Part shown: positions 1 to 6,689 of the stretch, piece after piece
Position numbering within the stretch: the stretch's first letter is position 1
Layout of the letters: each line of letters opens with the position of its first letter
NCBI GenBank assembly: GCA_049510975.1
Contig: JBEKYM010000007.1
Span: 225,231 to 289,230, forward strand
From: JAKACA01 sp049510975
Lineage (GTDB): Bacteria > Actinomycetota > Acidimicrobiia > Acidimicrobiales > Bog-793
Length of the DNA stretch: 64,000 bases
Reading direction: 5' to 3'
Made by a program: the position numbers and the translations under genes
Notes under the pieces: model-generated
The model's input: only the letters and a program-made list of their open reading frames with translations
Databases searched by the model: none
Told to the model about the DNA's origin: nothing

Positions 1-807
1 ATCAACGTGCAGTACGCCGTCAAGGACGCCCAGGTCTTCGTGATCGAGGCGAACCCGCGGGCCTCGAGGACGATCCCGTTCGTGGCTAAGGCGACCGGCG
101 TGCCGCTCGCCAAGATCGCCGCCCGCACCATCGTGGGCGCCACACTCGCCGAGCTGCGGGCCGAGGGCGCCTTGCTCGGAGGCACGCCGCCGGCCGGCGC
201 CTTTGGACATGTGAGCGTAAAGGAGGCGGTGCTGCCCTTCGATCGCTTCCCCGACGTCGACTCCCTCCTCGGCCCGGAGATGCGTTCCACCGGCGAAGTC
301 ATGGGCATCGACCGCACGTTCGGGCTTGCCTTTGCCAAGAGCCAGATTGCTGCTGGCAACCGGCTGCCGGAGAAAGGTGTCGTCTTCATGTCGCTGGCCG
401 ATCGCGACAAGGCCGCCGGCGTGGAGGTGGCGGCGGCGTTCGTCGCCCTCGGATTCGCCTTGGCGGCGACCTCCGGCACTGCCTCCCACTTGGGCGCGCA
501 CGGGATCGAGGTGACGACGATCGTGGCCAAGGTGGGCGACACCAGCGCCGGCCGGGCCGTTGCCGACGCCGACGGGCACGCCGATGCCGTCGACCTCATC
601 GAGCGAGGGTCCATCCAGCTCGTCGTGAACACGCCGCGCGGGCGCGGGCCCCGCGCCGACGGCGCCTACATCCGCCAAGCGGCTTCGGCCAACGATGTGC
701 CCTGCGTCACCACCATCGCCGCCGCCCGGGCGGCAGCCGCCGGCATCGCCGACTGGGGGATGCACTCGCTCGAGGTCCGATCACTGCAGGAACATCACGG
801 CCGGTGA
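1..807 (+). CDS. carB: Carbamoyl-phosphate synthase large subunit, C-terminal part (partial)
   Basis: This is the 3' end of carB, cut by the left window edge. The frame is already open at base 1. The enzyme joins glutamine-derived ammonia, bicarbonate and ATP into carbamoyl phosphate for pyrimidine and arginine synthesis. The first visible residues (VIEANPRASRTIPFVAKATG) are the conserved end of the second ATP-grasp domain. The last roughly 140 residues form the MGS-like allosteric domain, with the signature KGVVFMSLADRDK at its start and NTPRGRGPRADG near its end. In well studied enzymes this domain binds regulators such as UMP. The stop overlaps the pyrD start (GTGA), so translational coupling is likely. 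The small subunit carA is expected upstream, outside the window. Confidence 0.96.
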   Translation: MNVQYAVKDAQVFVIEANPRASRTIPFVAKATGVPLAKIAARTIVGATLAELRAEGALLGGTPPAGAFGHVSVKEAVLPFDRFPDVDSLLGPEMRSTGEVMGIDRTFGLAFAKSQIAAGNRLPEKGVVFMSLADRDKAAGVEVAAAFVALGFALAATSGTASHLGAHGIEVTTIVAKVGDTSAGRAVADADGHADAVDLIERGSIQLVVNTPRGRGPRADGAYIRQAASANDVPCVTTIAAARAAAAGIADWGMHSLEVRSLQEHHGR

Positions 808-1727
808 CCGATCTGCGGTCACGGATCGGCTCGGTCATCTTGCCCAATCCCGTCATGACCGCGGCGGGAACGAGTGGGCACGGCGCCGAGCTCGGGGCGT
901 TCTTCGACTTGTCCGAGCTCGGAGCCGTCGTCGTGAAGTCGCTCTCGGCATCGCCCTGGCCGGGAAACCCGCCCCCTCGCGTCTGCCCCGTCCCCGGCGG
1001 CATGCTCAACGGTGTCGGCCTGCAGGGGCCGGGCGTGGCGGGTTGGGCTGATTCGGATCTCCCGGCGCTTGCCCGTAGCCGCGCCCGCATCGTCGTGAGC
1101 ATCTGGGGTCGCCGGATCGAGGAGTTCGCCGAGGCCGCCGAAGCACTGGCGGTCGTGGTCGAGCGCCATGCCGGCGACATCGTCGCGTGTGAGGTGAACG
1201 TGAGCTGCCCGAACGTCGAGGACCGCAGCCGCATGTTCGCCCATTCGGCTGAGGCGACAGCCGCCGCCATCACGGCCGCCAAGGCCTGCCGGCTGCCACT
1301 GTGGGCCAAGCTCTCGCCGAATACGTTCGAGCTCGTGGAGGTGGCCGGCGCAGCGCTCGAAGCGGGCGCCGAGGCCATCACGCTCGTCAACACGCTCCTC
1401 GGCCTCGCCATCGACCAGCGGACACGAAGCGTCGTGCTCGGCGCCGGCGGCGGGGGGCTGTCGGGTCCGGCACTGCACTCCGTCGCCCTTCGCGCCGTCT
1501 TCGACTGCCACTCGGTCTACCCGGACGCTCCCATCGTGGGGGTGGGAGGCATCTCCGACGGTGCAGGCGCACTGCGCATGCTGCTGGCGGGAGCGAGCGC
1601 CGTCCAGGTCGGCACTGCCACGCTGGCTGACCCGAGGGCGCCGAGCAGAGTCCTGGCGGAACTTCGCCAGATCCTCGAGACCGAGGGTGTGGCGTCTCTG
1701 GCCGAGGTCGTCGGGGCGGCGAAGTGA
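804..1727 (+). CDS. pyrD: Dihydroorotate dehydrogenase, class 1
   Basis: A 307-residue FMN enzyme oxidising dihydroorotate to orotate, the fourth step of UMP synthesis. The motif VNVSCPN (residues 131-137) carries Cys135, the catalytic base of class 1 enzymes. Class 2 membrane enzymes use serine instead and have an N-terminal membrane helix, which is absent here. LVNTLLG (substrate and FMN loop) and the C-terminal phosphate-binding glycine segment VGVGGISDGAGA are also visible. The GTG start overlaps the carB stop by four bases. Class 1B enzymes need the partner PyrK, which is not in the window and may lie upstream of carB. In related genomes pyrF and mihF usually follow. Here a transporter cluster follows instead. 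Confidence 0.93.
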   Translation: MTDLRSRIGSVILPNPVMTAAGTSGHGAELGAFFDLSELGAVVVKSLSASPWPGNPPPRVCPVPGGMLNGVGLQGPGVAGWADSDLPALARSRARIVVSIWGRRIEEFAEAAEALAVVVERHAGDIVACEVNVSCPNVEDRSRMFAHSAEATAAAITAAKACRLPLWAKLSPNTFELVEVAGAALEAGAEAITLVNTLLGLAIDQRTRSVVLGAGGGGLSGPALHSVALRAVFDCHSVYPDAPIVGVGGISDGAGALRMLLAGASAVQVGTATLADPRAPSRVLAELRQILETEGVASLAEVVGAAK

Positions 1728-2113
1728 TACGTGAACGGGCGGCGGCGCGTCCGTCGATGGGCAGCTTCTCGCGTTCGATCATTACGCTAATTTTCCTGTC
1801 AGTCCGGGTGACATAAACCTCGCCTCCGGGTGTCGGCAAGCAGCGCCCGAGGACTACCGGCGTGCGCTCGTGATGGCTGCGCCCGTCCAAGATTGCGAAT
1901 GTATGACGAAGAACGTCCTTCGCAGCCGTCAAGTCGGATCTCGGCCAGCGCTCTGACCAGGACGTTCGCAAGAGATTGCGCAGATCCCGCAATCAGCCTG
2001 TCCCGAACGTTACGGATGCGCTACAGTGCCGCGTGCTGTGGTTTCCCGCAGAAGGGGAGCTGAGCGTGCCGGTGCCAACAGCGACGTTGAGATCAGGGAG
2101 GTTACTGAGCCAT
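1728..2113. other. Intergenic region with probable promoter for the ABC transporter
   Basis: There is no convincing gene in these 386 bases. The composition is less GC-rich than its surroundings, with AT-rich patches around 1785 and 1905. A -10-like box TACAGT lies at 2022-2027, without a clear -35 box. It would give a leader of about 80 bases. The purine run AGGGAGG at 2095-2101 lies 12 bases before the ATG at 2114 and is the likely ribosome binding site. The frame is also open from 1976, but that extension would put about 46 polar residues before a textbook lipoprotein signal, so I reject it. Confidence 0.4.
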
Positions 2114-4126
2114 ATGCAACGTAAACGGAGGCTGCAAGCAGCCTGGAAGATAGGCGCAGGGCTGGCATCAGCCGCTGTCGTCCTAGCGGCGTGCGGGAGC
2201 AGTTCATCGACGCCGACGACCAGTGCTGGCAATACGACGACGACTGTCGCCGCGCACCAGATGGGTGGGACCGTCTACTGGGCAGAAGGTGCCAACGCTA
2301 AGCCGACCTGGATCTTTCCCTTTGCCAGCCTGGCGTACTTCTCGGTCACGAACCTCACCCAGTTCCAGGAGCTGATCTACCGGCCCCTCTACTACTTCGG
2401 GTCCCCGACGAGCTCCCAGCCGACCGTTGACTTCCAGCTGTCACTGGCCAACGCGCCGGTGTGGAACAGCAACGACTCGAGCGTGACGATCTCGCTCAAG
2501 GGTTGGAAGTTCTACAACGGCCAGGTTGTCGACGCTCAGTCCGTCATCTTCTGGCTCAACATGATGAAGGTGGAAGGCGCTGCCAACTGGGCCGGCTACG
2601 CCGAGGGTAACAACCAGTTCCCGGGCAACATCAAGAGCTACTCGGCCACCAGTCCGTCCGCCCTGTCGGTGACGATCAACCTCGACAGCTCGTACAACCC
2701 GACCTGGTACCTCTACAACGAGCTCTCGCAGATCACGCCGATGGCTGAGGCCTGGGACGTCACGTCGTTGACGGCAGCTCCCGGCTCCGGCAAGTGCGGG
2801 ACGGTCCTGAGCGGTGCCATGACCGGTACTGAGTCGGCCATCGTCGCAGCCTGCACCAAGGTGTGGACCTTCGACACCGACAACGGTGGCAAGGCTACTC
2901 ACGCCCAGATGGCCGGTAGCGTCGACACCTACGGCACGAACCCGCTGTGGAAGGCCGGCACGGACGGCCCCTGGCTCCTGAGCGCCTTCAACGGCTCCAG
3001 CGGCGAGGCCACGTACACGCCGAACCCGAACTACAGCGGCCCCCAGAAGCCGATCATCTCGAAGTTCGTGGAAGTGCCGTACGCGGCGACGTCTGCCGAG
3101 TACAACGCGCTTGCAGCCGGTGGCGCCAACGCCCCCGACGTCGGCTACCTCCCGTCGGAGAACACGCCGCAGAAGCCGACCTCGACGCCCGTCACCCAGG
3201 CTGGCCCGAACGCCCCGGCCCTGTCGAGCACGTACAACCTCGTGCAGTTCGAGTCATGGGTCGTCAACTACTTCCCAGAGAACTACGACTCCACAAAGGG
3301 TGCTGACGGGCATGCCGGCATGGTCTTCCGCCAGCTGTACTTCCGGCAGGCCCTGCAGGATCTGGTCAACCAGACCGGCATCATCCAGACGTACTTCAAG
3401 GGCTACGGAGTCCCGACCTATGGTCCGGCCCCGGCATACCCGCCGAACAAGTTCGCCTCCGGCGACGAGTTGAAGCCGGGCGGCCCCTACCCCTTCAGTG
3501 AGGCCAACGCGATTGCCCTCCTGAAGGACAACGGCTGGACCGTGAAGCCGGGTGGCGTCTCCACCTGCGCCAAGGCAGGAACCGCCAAGGGCGACTGTGG
3601 CGCCGGCATCCCCGCCGGTACCCCGCTCACCTTCTCCGAGGTGTTCGTCAGCGGTACCCCCGCACTGACGAGCACGGTGGAGTACGAGGTGTCGGAGTGG
3701 GCCAAGGCCGGTATCAAGGTCACGACGAGCCAGAACACCTTCTCCGGTGTTCTCGGAATCGCCGTTCCCTGCCTGCCGAAGGTCACCGATGCGTGCCAGA
3801 GCTGGGACATGGCCAACTGGGGCGGCGGCTGGCTGTACGCCCCGGACTACCTGCCGACGGGTGAGGAAATCTTCGCCACCGGTGCCGGATCGAACTCGGG
3901 TAACTACAACGACGCGATGAACAACCAGCTGATCGTTGCCACCAACAAGAGCTCGAGCTCCAGCGTCTTCGAGACGTACGAGAACTACCTTGCCGAGCAG
4001 CTGCCGGTCATCTGGCAGCCCGCGGCGGTGGGTGAGGCCGAGATCATCAAGACCCTCGGTGGTGTCACTCCCATCAACTCCCTCCAGAACCTGGACCCGG
4101 AGTACTGGTACTTCATCAAGTCATAG
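2114..4126 (+). CDS. ABC transporter substrate-binding lipoprotein, peptide/nickel type (family 5)
   Basis: A 670-residue extracytoplasmic binding protein of the SBP_bac_5 (DppA/OppA) class. The start at 2114 gives a basic N-region (MQRKRRLQ), a hydrophobic stretch and a lipobox LAAC with the acylated Cys at residue 27. A low-complexity Ser/Thr linker follows (SSSSTPTTSAGNTTTTVA). The mature part shows the family's usual opening (GGTVYWAEGANAKPTWIFPFA) and length. The substrate cannot be read from the sequence; peptides are the default for the family. It is followed by a strong hairpin and then two permease genes. The adjacent double ATPase on the other strand completes the transporter. The composition is slightly less GC-rich than the flanking housekeeping genes, which fits an acquired or accessory cluster. 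Confidence 0.9.
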   Translation: MQRKRRLQAAWKIGAGLASAAVVLAACGSSSSTPTTSAGNTTTTVAAHQMGGTVYWAEGANAKPTWIFPFASLAYFSVTNLTQFQELIYRPLYYFGSPTSSQPTVDFQLSLANAPVWNSNDSSVTISLKGWKFYNGQVVDAQSVIFWLNMMKVEGAANWAGYAEGNNQFPGNIKSYSATSPSALSVTINLDSSYNPTWYLYNELSQITPMAEAWDVTSLTAAPGSGKCGTVLSGAMTGTESAIVAACTKVWTFDTDNGGKATHAQMAGSVDTYGTNPLWKAGTDGPWLLSAFNGSSGEATYTPNPNYSGPQKPIISKFVEVPYAATSAEYNALAAGGANAPDVGYLPSENTPQKPTSTPVTQAGPNAPALSSTYNLVQFESWVVNYFPENYDSTKGADGHAGMVFRQLYFRQALQDLVNQTGIIQTYFKGYGVPTYGPAPAYPPNKFASGDELKPGGPYPFSEANAIALLKDNGWTVKPGGVSTCAKAGTAKGDCGAGIPAGTPLTFSEVFVSGTPALTSTVEYEVSEWAKAGIKVTTSQNTFSGVLGIAVPCLPKVTDACQSWDMANWGGGWLYAPDYLPTGEEIFATGAGSNSGNYNDAMNNQLIVATNKSSSSSVFETYENYLAEQLPVIWQPAAVGEAEIIKTLGGVTPINSLQNLDPEYWYFIKS

Positions 4127-4170
4127 CCTGACGACGGGACCTCGGTTCCGGCGATCGGACTGGATAGCGG

Positions 4171-4207
4171 CCCTGGCCCGGGAGGGGATGCCTCTCCCGG
4201 GCCAGGG
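4171..4207 (+). terminator. Strong hairpin between binding-protein and permease genes
   Basis: The 14-base arm CCCTGGCCCGGGAG (4171-4184) pairs perfectly with CTCCCGGGCCAGGG (4194-4207). The intervening nine bases can add up to three more pairs. No T-run follows. A hairpin at this place in ABC operons commonly stabilises the upstream mRNA and partly terminates transcription, so that the binding protein is made in excess over the permeases. That role is inferred here. Confidence 0.7.
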
Positions 4208-4273
4208 TGCTTCCGATGGCTCGCCGGCCCTGTGTAGCCCGCCACCGATGCAGTAAACTCACAAAACGAGCGG

Positions 4274-5302
4274 GTGCAGCGAGGTTTGCCCGCTCCCGCC
4301 TGCGGCGTCGGCGCTGCAGGCGTCCCAGGGGAGGTCGGCACCACGATCGGATTCATCATCCGCCGGATCTTGCAGTCAATTCTTGTCTGCCTCGGCGTGC
4401 TTCTCATCGTGTACATCCTCTTCTACTTCGAGGGTCCGGTGGAGCTGGCGAAGTCGATCCTCGGATCGACGAGAGCGACTCCTTCGCAGATCCAGCTGAC
4501 GATCCACCAATACGGGTTCGACCAGCCGATCTGGGTGCAGCTGTGGCGGGCGCTCGTTCGCTACCGGCACCTGAACTTCGGTATCTCCGCCCAGCAGAAC
4601 CAGCCGGTGTCGACGCTGCTCGCAACGGCGATGCCTCGCTCGCTCCTGCTCGTGGGCTCATCGATCGTGCTGGCGCTGCTCGTGGCTCTGCCCCTCGGCG
4701 TCTTCCAGGTGGTCCGCCGCAACAGGGCTTCCGACTACATCTTGACGAGCCTCTCGTTCATCTTCTACGCCATGCCGGCCTACCTGCTCGGCATTCTGCT
4801 CATCATGGTGTTCGCCATCCACTGGCACATCTTCTCGCCCGTCATCCTGCCGAGCGAGTCCGTGTGGCAGATCGCCACCAGCTGGAAACAGCTGACGCTC
4901 CCGGTCTTCACGTTGGCCGCAGCCACCGTGGCCTCCTTCAGCCGGTACATGCGATCGTCGATGATGGACGCGCTGACCGAGGACTACGTGAGGACGGCAC
5001 GTGCCAAGGGCGCCGGCGAGGGCCGCGTGCTCTTCCGCCATGCGTTCCGCAACGCCCTCATCCCGATCATCACCCTGCTCGGTCTCTCTCTGCCGGCGAT
5101 CGCCGGCGGAGCGGTCATCACCGAGACGGTGTTCAACTACCCGGGCATGGGGCTGCTCACCACGACTGCCGCTCTCGGCAACGACGTCCCCGTCGTCGTG
5201 GGGACCACCGTCGTAGCGACCGTGCTCACGGTGGCAGGTTCATTGCTGGCCGACATCCTGTACGCCATCGCCGACCCGAGGATCCGTTATGCAAGCCGGT
5301 AA
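4274..5302 (+). CDS. ABC transporter permease, DppB/OppB type
   Basis: An integral membrane subunit of the binding-protein-dependent transporter, up to 342 residues long, with about six membrane segments. The first is FIIRRILQSILVCLGVLLIVYILFY in outline. The cytoplasmic EAA loop that docks to the ATPase is clear (EDYVRTARAKGAGEGRVLFRHA). The start is uncertain. The GTG at 4274 gives about 25 extra residues rich in Gly, Pro and Ala before the usual DppB beginning. A far better ribosome site, AGGGGAGG at 4327-4334, lies eight bases before an ACG codon at 4343, just ahead of IGFIIRR. It overlaps the next permease by 14 bases. Confidence 0.9.
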   Translation: MQRGLPAPACGVGAAGVPGEVGTTIGFIIRRILQSILVCLGVLLIVYILFYFEGPVELAKSILGSTRATPSQIQLTIHQYGFDQPIWVQLWRALVRYRHLNFGISAQQNQPVSTLLATAMPRSLLLVGSSIVLALLVALPLGVFQVVRRNRASDYILTSLSFIFYAMPAYLLGILLIMVFAIHWHIFSPVILPSESVWQIATSWKQLTLPVFTLAAATVASFSRYMRSSMMDALTEDYVRTARAKGAGEGRVLFRHAFRNALIPIITLLGLSLPAIAGGAVITETVFNYPGMGLLTTTAALGNDVPVVVGTTVVATVLTVAGSLLADILYAIADPRIRYASR

Positions 5303-6320
5303 TCCGGGCGGGCTGGATCCCGTCCTTCGTGACCTGACCGCCGGCATCTCGAGAGCCACGGTGCTGGAGGGAGCCGAGCCGGCTCCTCCGGTCGTTGCTC
5401 CGGTTGCCCTGACGAAGGAACCCGAAGGCGGTGAAGCCGGCTCGACAGGCAGCATGTGGCGCCTGATCGGCCGCGTCTTCGTCGAGAACAAGCTTGCCGT
5501 GGTCGGCCTCGTGATCCTGGTCGTCATGCTGGCGTTCTGTTTCCTCGGGCCGTTCATCTACCACAGTGACCAGAGCTCGGTCATCCTGCGAGGGATCACC
5601 GGACCGGGGACCTGTGGCGGCAGCAGCCCGACGCCCGGGCCGGCGTGCCCGCTTGGTACTGACCAGGCGGGTTTCGATGTGCTCGGTCGCCTGATGCTGG
5701 CTGGGCAGGCTTCGCTCGAGGTGGGATTTGCTGCCGCGGCAGTGGCGACGCTGCTCGGCGTCGTCTACGGCGCCGTGGCGGGCTTCTTCGGCGGCGTCCT
5801 CGATGCCGTCATGATGCGTGTCGTCGACAGCCTCCTCTCCATCCCGGGCCTGCTGCTCCTCATCGTCTTCGCCGTCCTCTTCAGCCCCGGCAAGACGACG
5901 CTGATCTTCATCATCGGAGGCCTCGCCTGGCTGTACCCGGCTCGCCTGGTCCGAGGTGAGACGCTCACCCTGAGAACCCGGGAGTACGTCCAAGCCGTTC
6001 GGGTCATGGGTGGATCGGGACGTCGGATCGTCCTGCGTCACATCATCCCGAATGCGATCGGCACGATCGTGGTGAATGCGACCTTCCAGGTGGCAGACGC
6101 CATCTTGACGTTGGCTGCTCTCAGCTTCCTGCAGCTCGGTATCCGGCCGCCACAGACCGACTGGGGCCAAATGCTCTCCAACGGCACGCTGTACGCCGAG
6201 TCGGGCTACTGGTGGCTGATCGTTCCCGCCGGCGCCTGCATCGTGCTCGTCGTGGTGGCGTTCAACTTCATCGGCGACGCCCTTCGCGACTCACTGGAAG
6301 TCCGCCTGCAGCAGCGCTGA
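5289..6320 (+). CDS. ABC transporter permease, DppC/OppC type
   Basis: The second membrane subunit, 343 residues, with an ATG start inside the end of the preceding permease. A polar N-terminal region of about 60 residues precedes the first membrane helix (KLAVVGLVILVVMLAFCFLG), as is typical for the C-type permease. The segment between the first two helices holds two cysteines (GTCGGSS and GPACPLGTD), followed by the family hallmark GTDQAGFDVLGRLMLAGQ. The EAA loop EYVQAVRVMGGSGRRIVLRH is intact. With the preceding permease it forms the translocation pore. The gene is last in the + strand unit and meets the ATPase gene tail to tail. Confidence 0.92.
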   Translation: MQAGNPGGLDPVLRDLTAGISRATVLEGAEPAPPVVAPVALTKEPEGGEAGSTGSMWRLIGRVFVENKLAVVGLVILVVMLAFCFLGPFIYHSDQSSVILRGITGPGTCGGSSPTPGPACPLGTDQAGFDVLGRLMLAGQASLEVGFAAAAVATLLGVVYGAVAGFFGGVLDAVMMRVVDSLLSIPGLLLLIVFAVLFSPGKTTLIFIIGGLAWLYPARLVRGETLTLRTREYVQAVRVMGGSGRRIVLRHIIPNAIGTIVVNATFQVADAILTLAALSFLQLGIRPPQTDWGQMLSNGTLYAESGYWWLIVPAGACIVLVVVAFNFIGDALRDSLEVRLQQR

Positions 6321-6511
6321 CGGTGAGCCGGCGGCCGGCGGGCCGTGGTGGGCTCTGAGAACGTCCTGAGTGCCTCCTGGTGGGTCCGGGGGCGGTAGGG
6401 CAGGCGCCCGCGTCGTGGGTCGCTGTCGCTCCGTATCCGGAACCTCAAGAAAACCCGACTGGCCGCCGTCGGAACTTCGCGCACCCACTTGACTCCGCGT
6501 CAGCCGCCAGC

Positions 6512-6573
6512 CGAACCGTGTGCACAGAGTGACCGCCGGAGCGGGTGTCCGGTCACTTTGTGCACACGGTTCG
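6512..6573. repeat. 62-nt palindromic element, copy A
   Basis: Two 23-base arms (6512-6534 and 6551-6573) are inverted repeats with one mismatch, separated by a 16-base loop. The core of the arms is CCGTGTGCACA and TGTGCACACGG. A second copy with the same total length and the same loop length lies at 28311-28372. The loop sequences are unrelated, while the arms match at 20 of 23 and 21 of 23 positions. Copy A sits in the 369-base gap between the convergent permease and ATPase genes. I see no gene in that gap. Confidence 0.8.
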
Positions 6574-6609
6574 AGGCGAGGCTTTGCACCGTGCAAAGCC
6601 TCGAGGCGA
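6571..6609. repeat. 21-nt perfect palindrome flanked by 9-bp direct repeats
   Basis: The nonamer TCGAGGCGA occurs at 6571-6579 and again at 6601-6609. The 21 bases between them (6580-6600) are a perfect palindrome with arms GGCTTTGCAC and GTGCAAAGCC around one central base. Because the flanking repeats extend the pairing, the hairpin can reach 12 base pairs. It abuts the palindromic element copy A. Confidence 0.75.
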
Positions 6610-6663
6610 TGGCCGGCCGCCTCCAACGGGTGTCCGTACGGTGCAGGCATACCGCCGGGACGA

Positions 6664-6681
6664 GCGTCCGGTCACGGACGC
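6664..6681 (-). terminator. Small hairpin after the double ATPase gene
   Basis: GCGTCCG (6664-6670) and CGGACGC (6675-6681) form a 7-bp stem with a GTCA loop, nine bases beyond the stop of the - strand ATPase gene. There is no T-run. It may act together with the other palindromes in this convergent gap. Confidence 0.4.
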
Positions 6682-6689
6682 CGCCAGGC

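Noticed and set aside
1976..2113. N-terminal extension of the binding protein from ATG 1976
   Set aside because: It would bury the lipoprotein signal sequence 46 residues inside the protein and has no ribosome site.
6321..6689. Insertion sequence or transposase remnant around the palindromes
   Set aside because: No transposase-like frame is present in the 369 bases; only palindromic sequence is seen.
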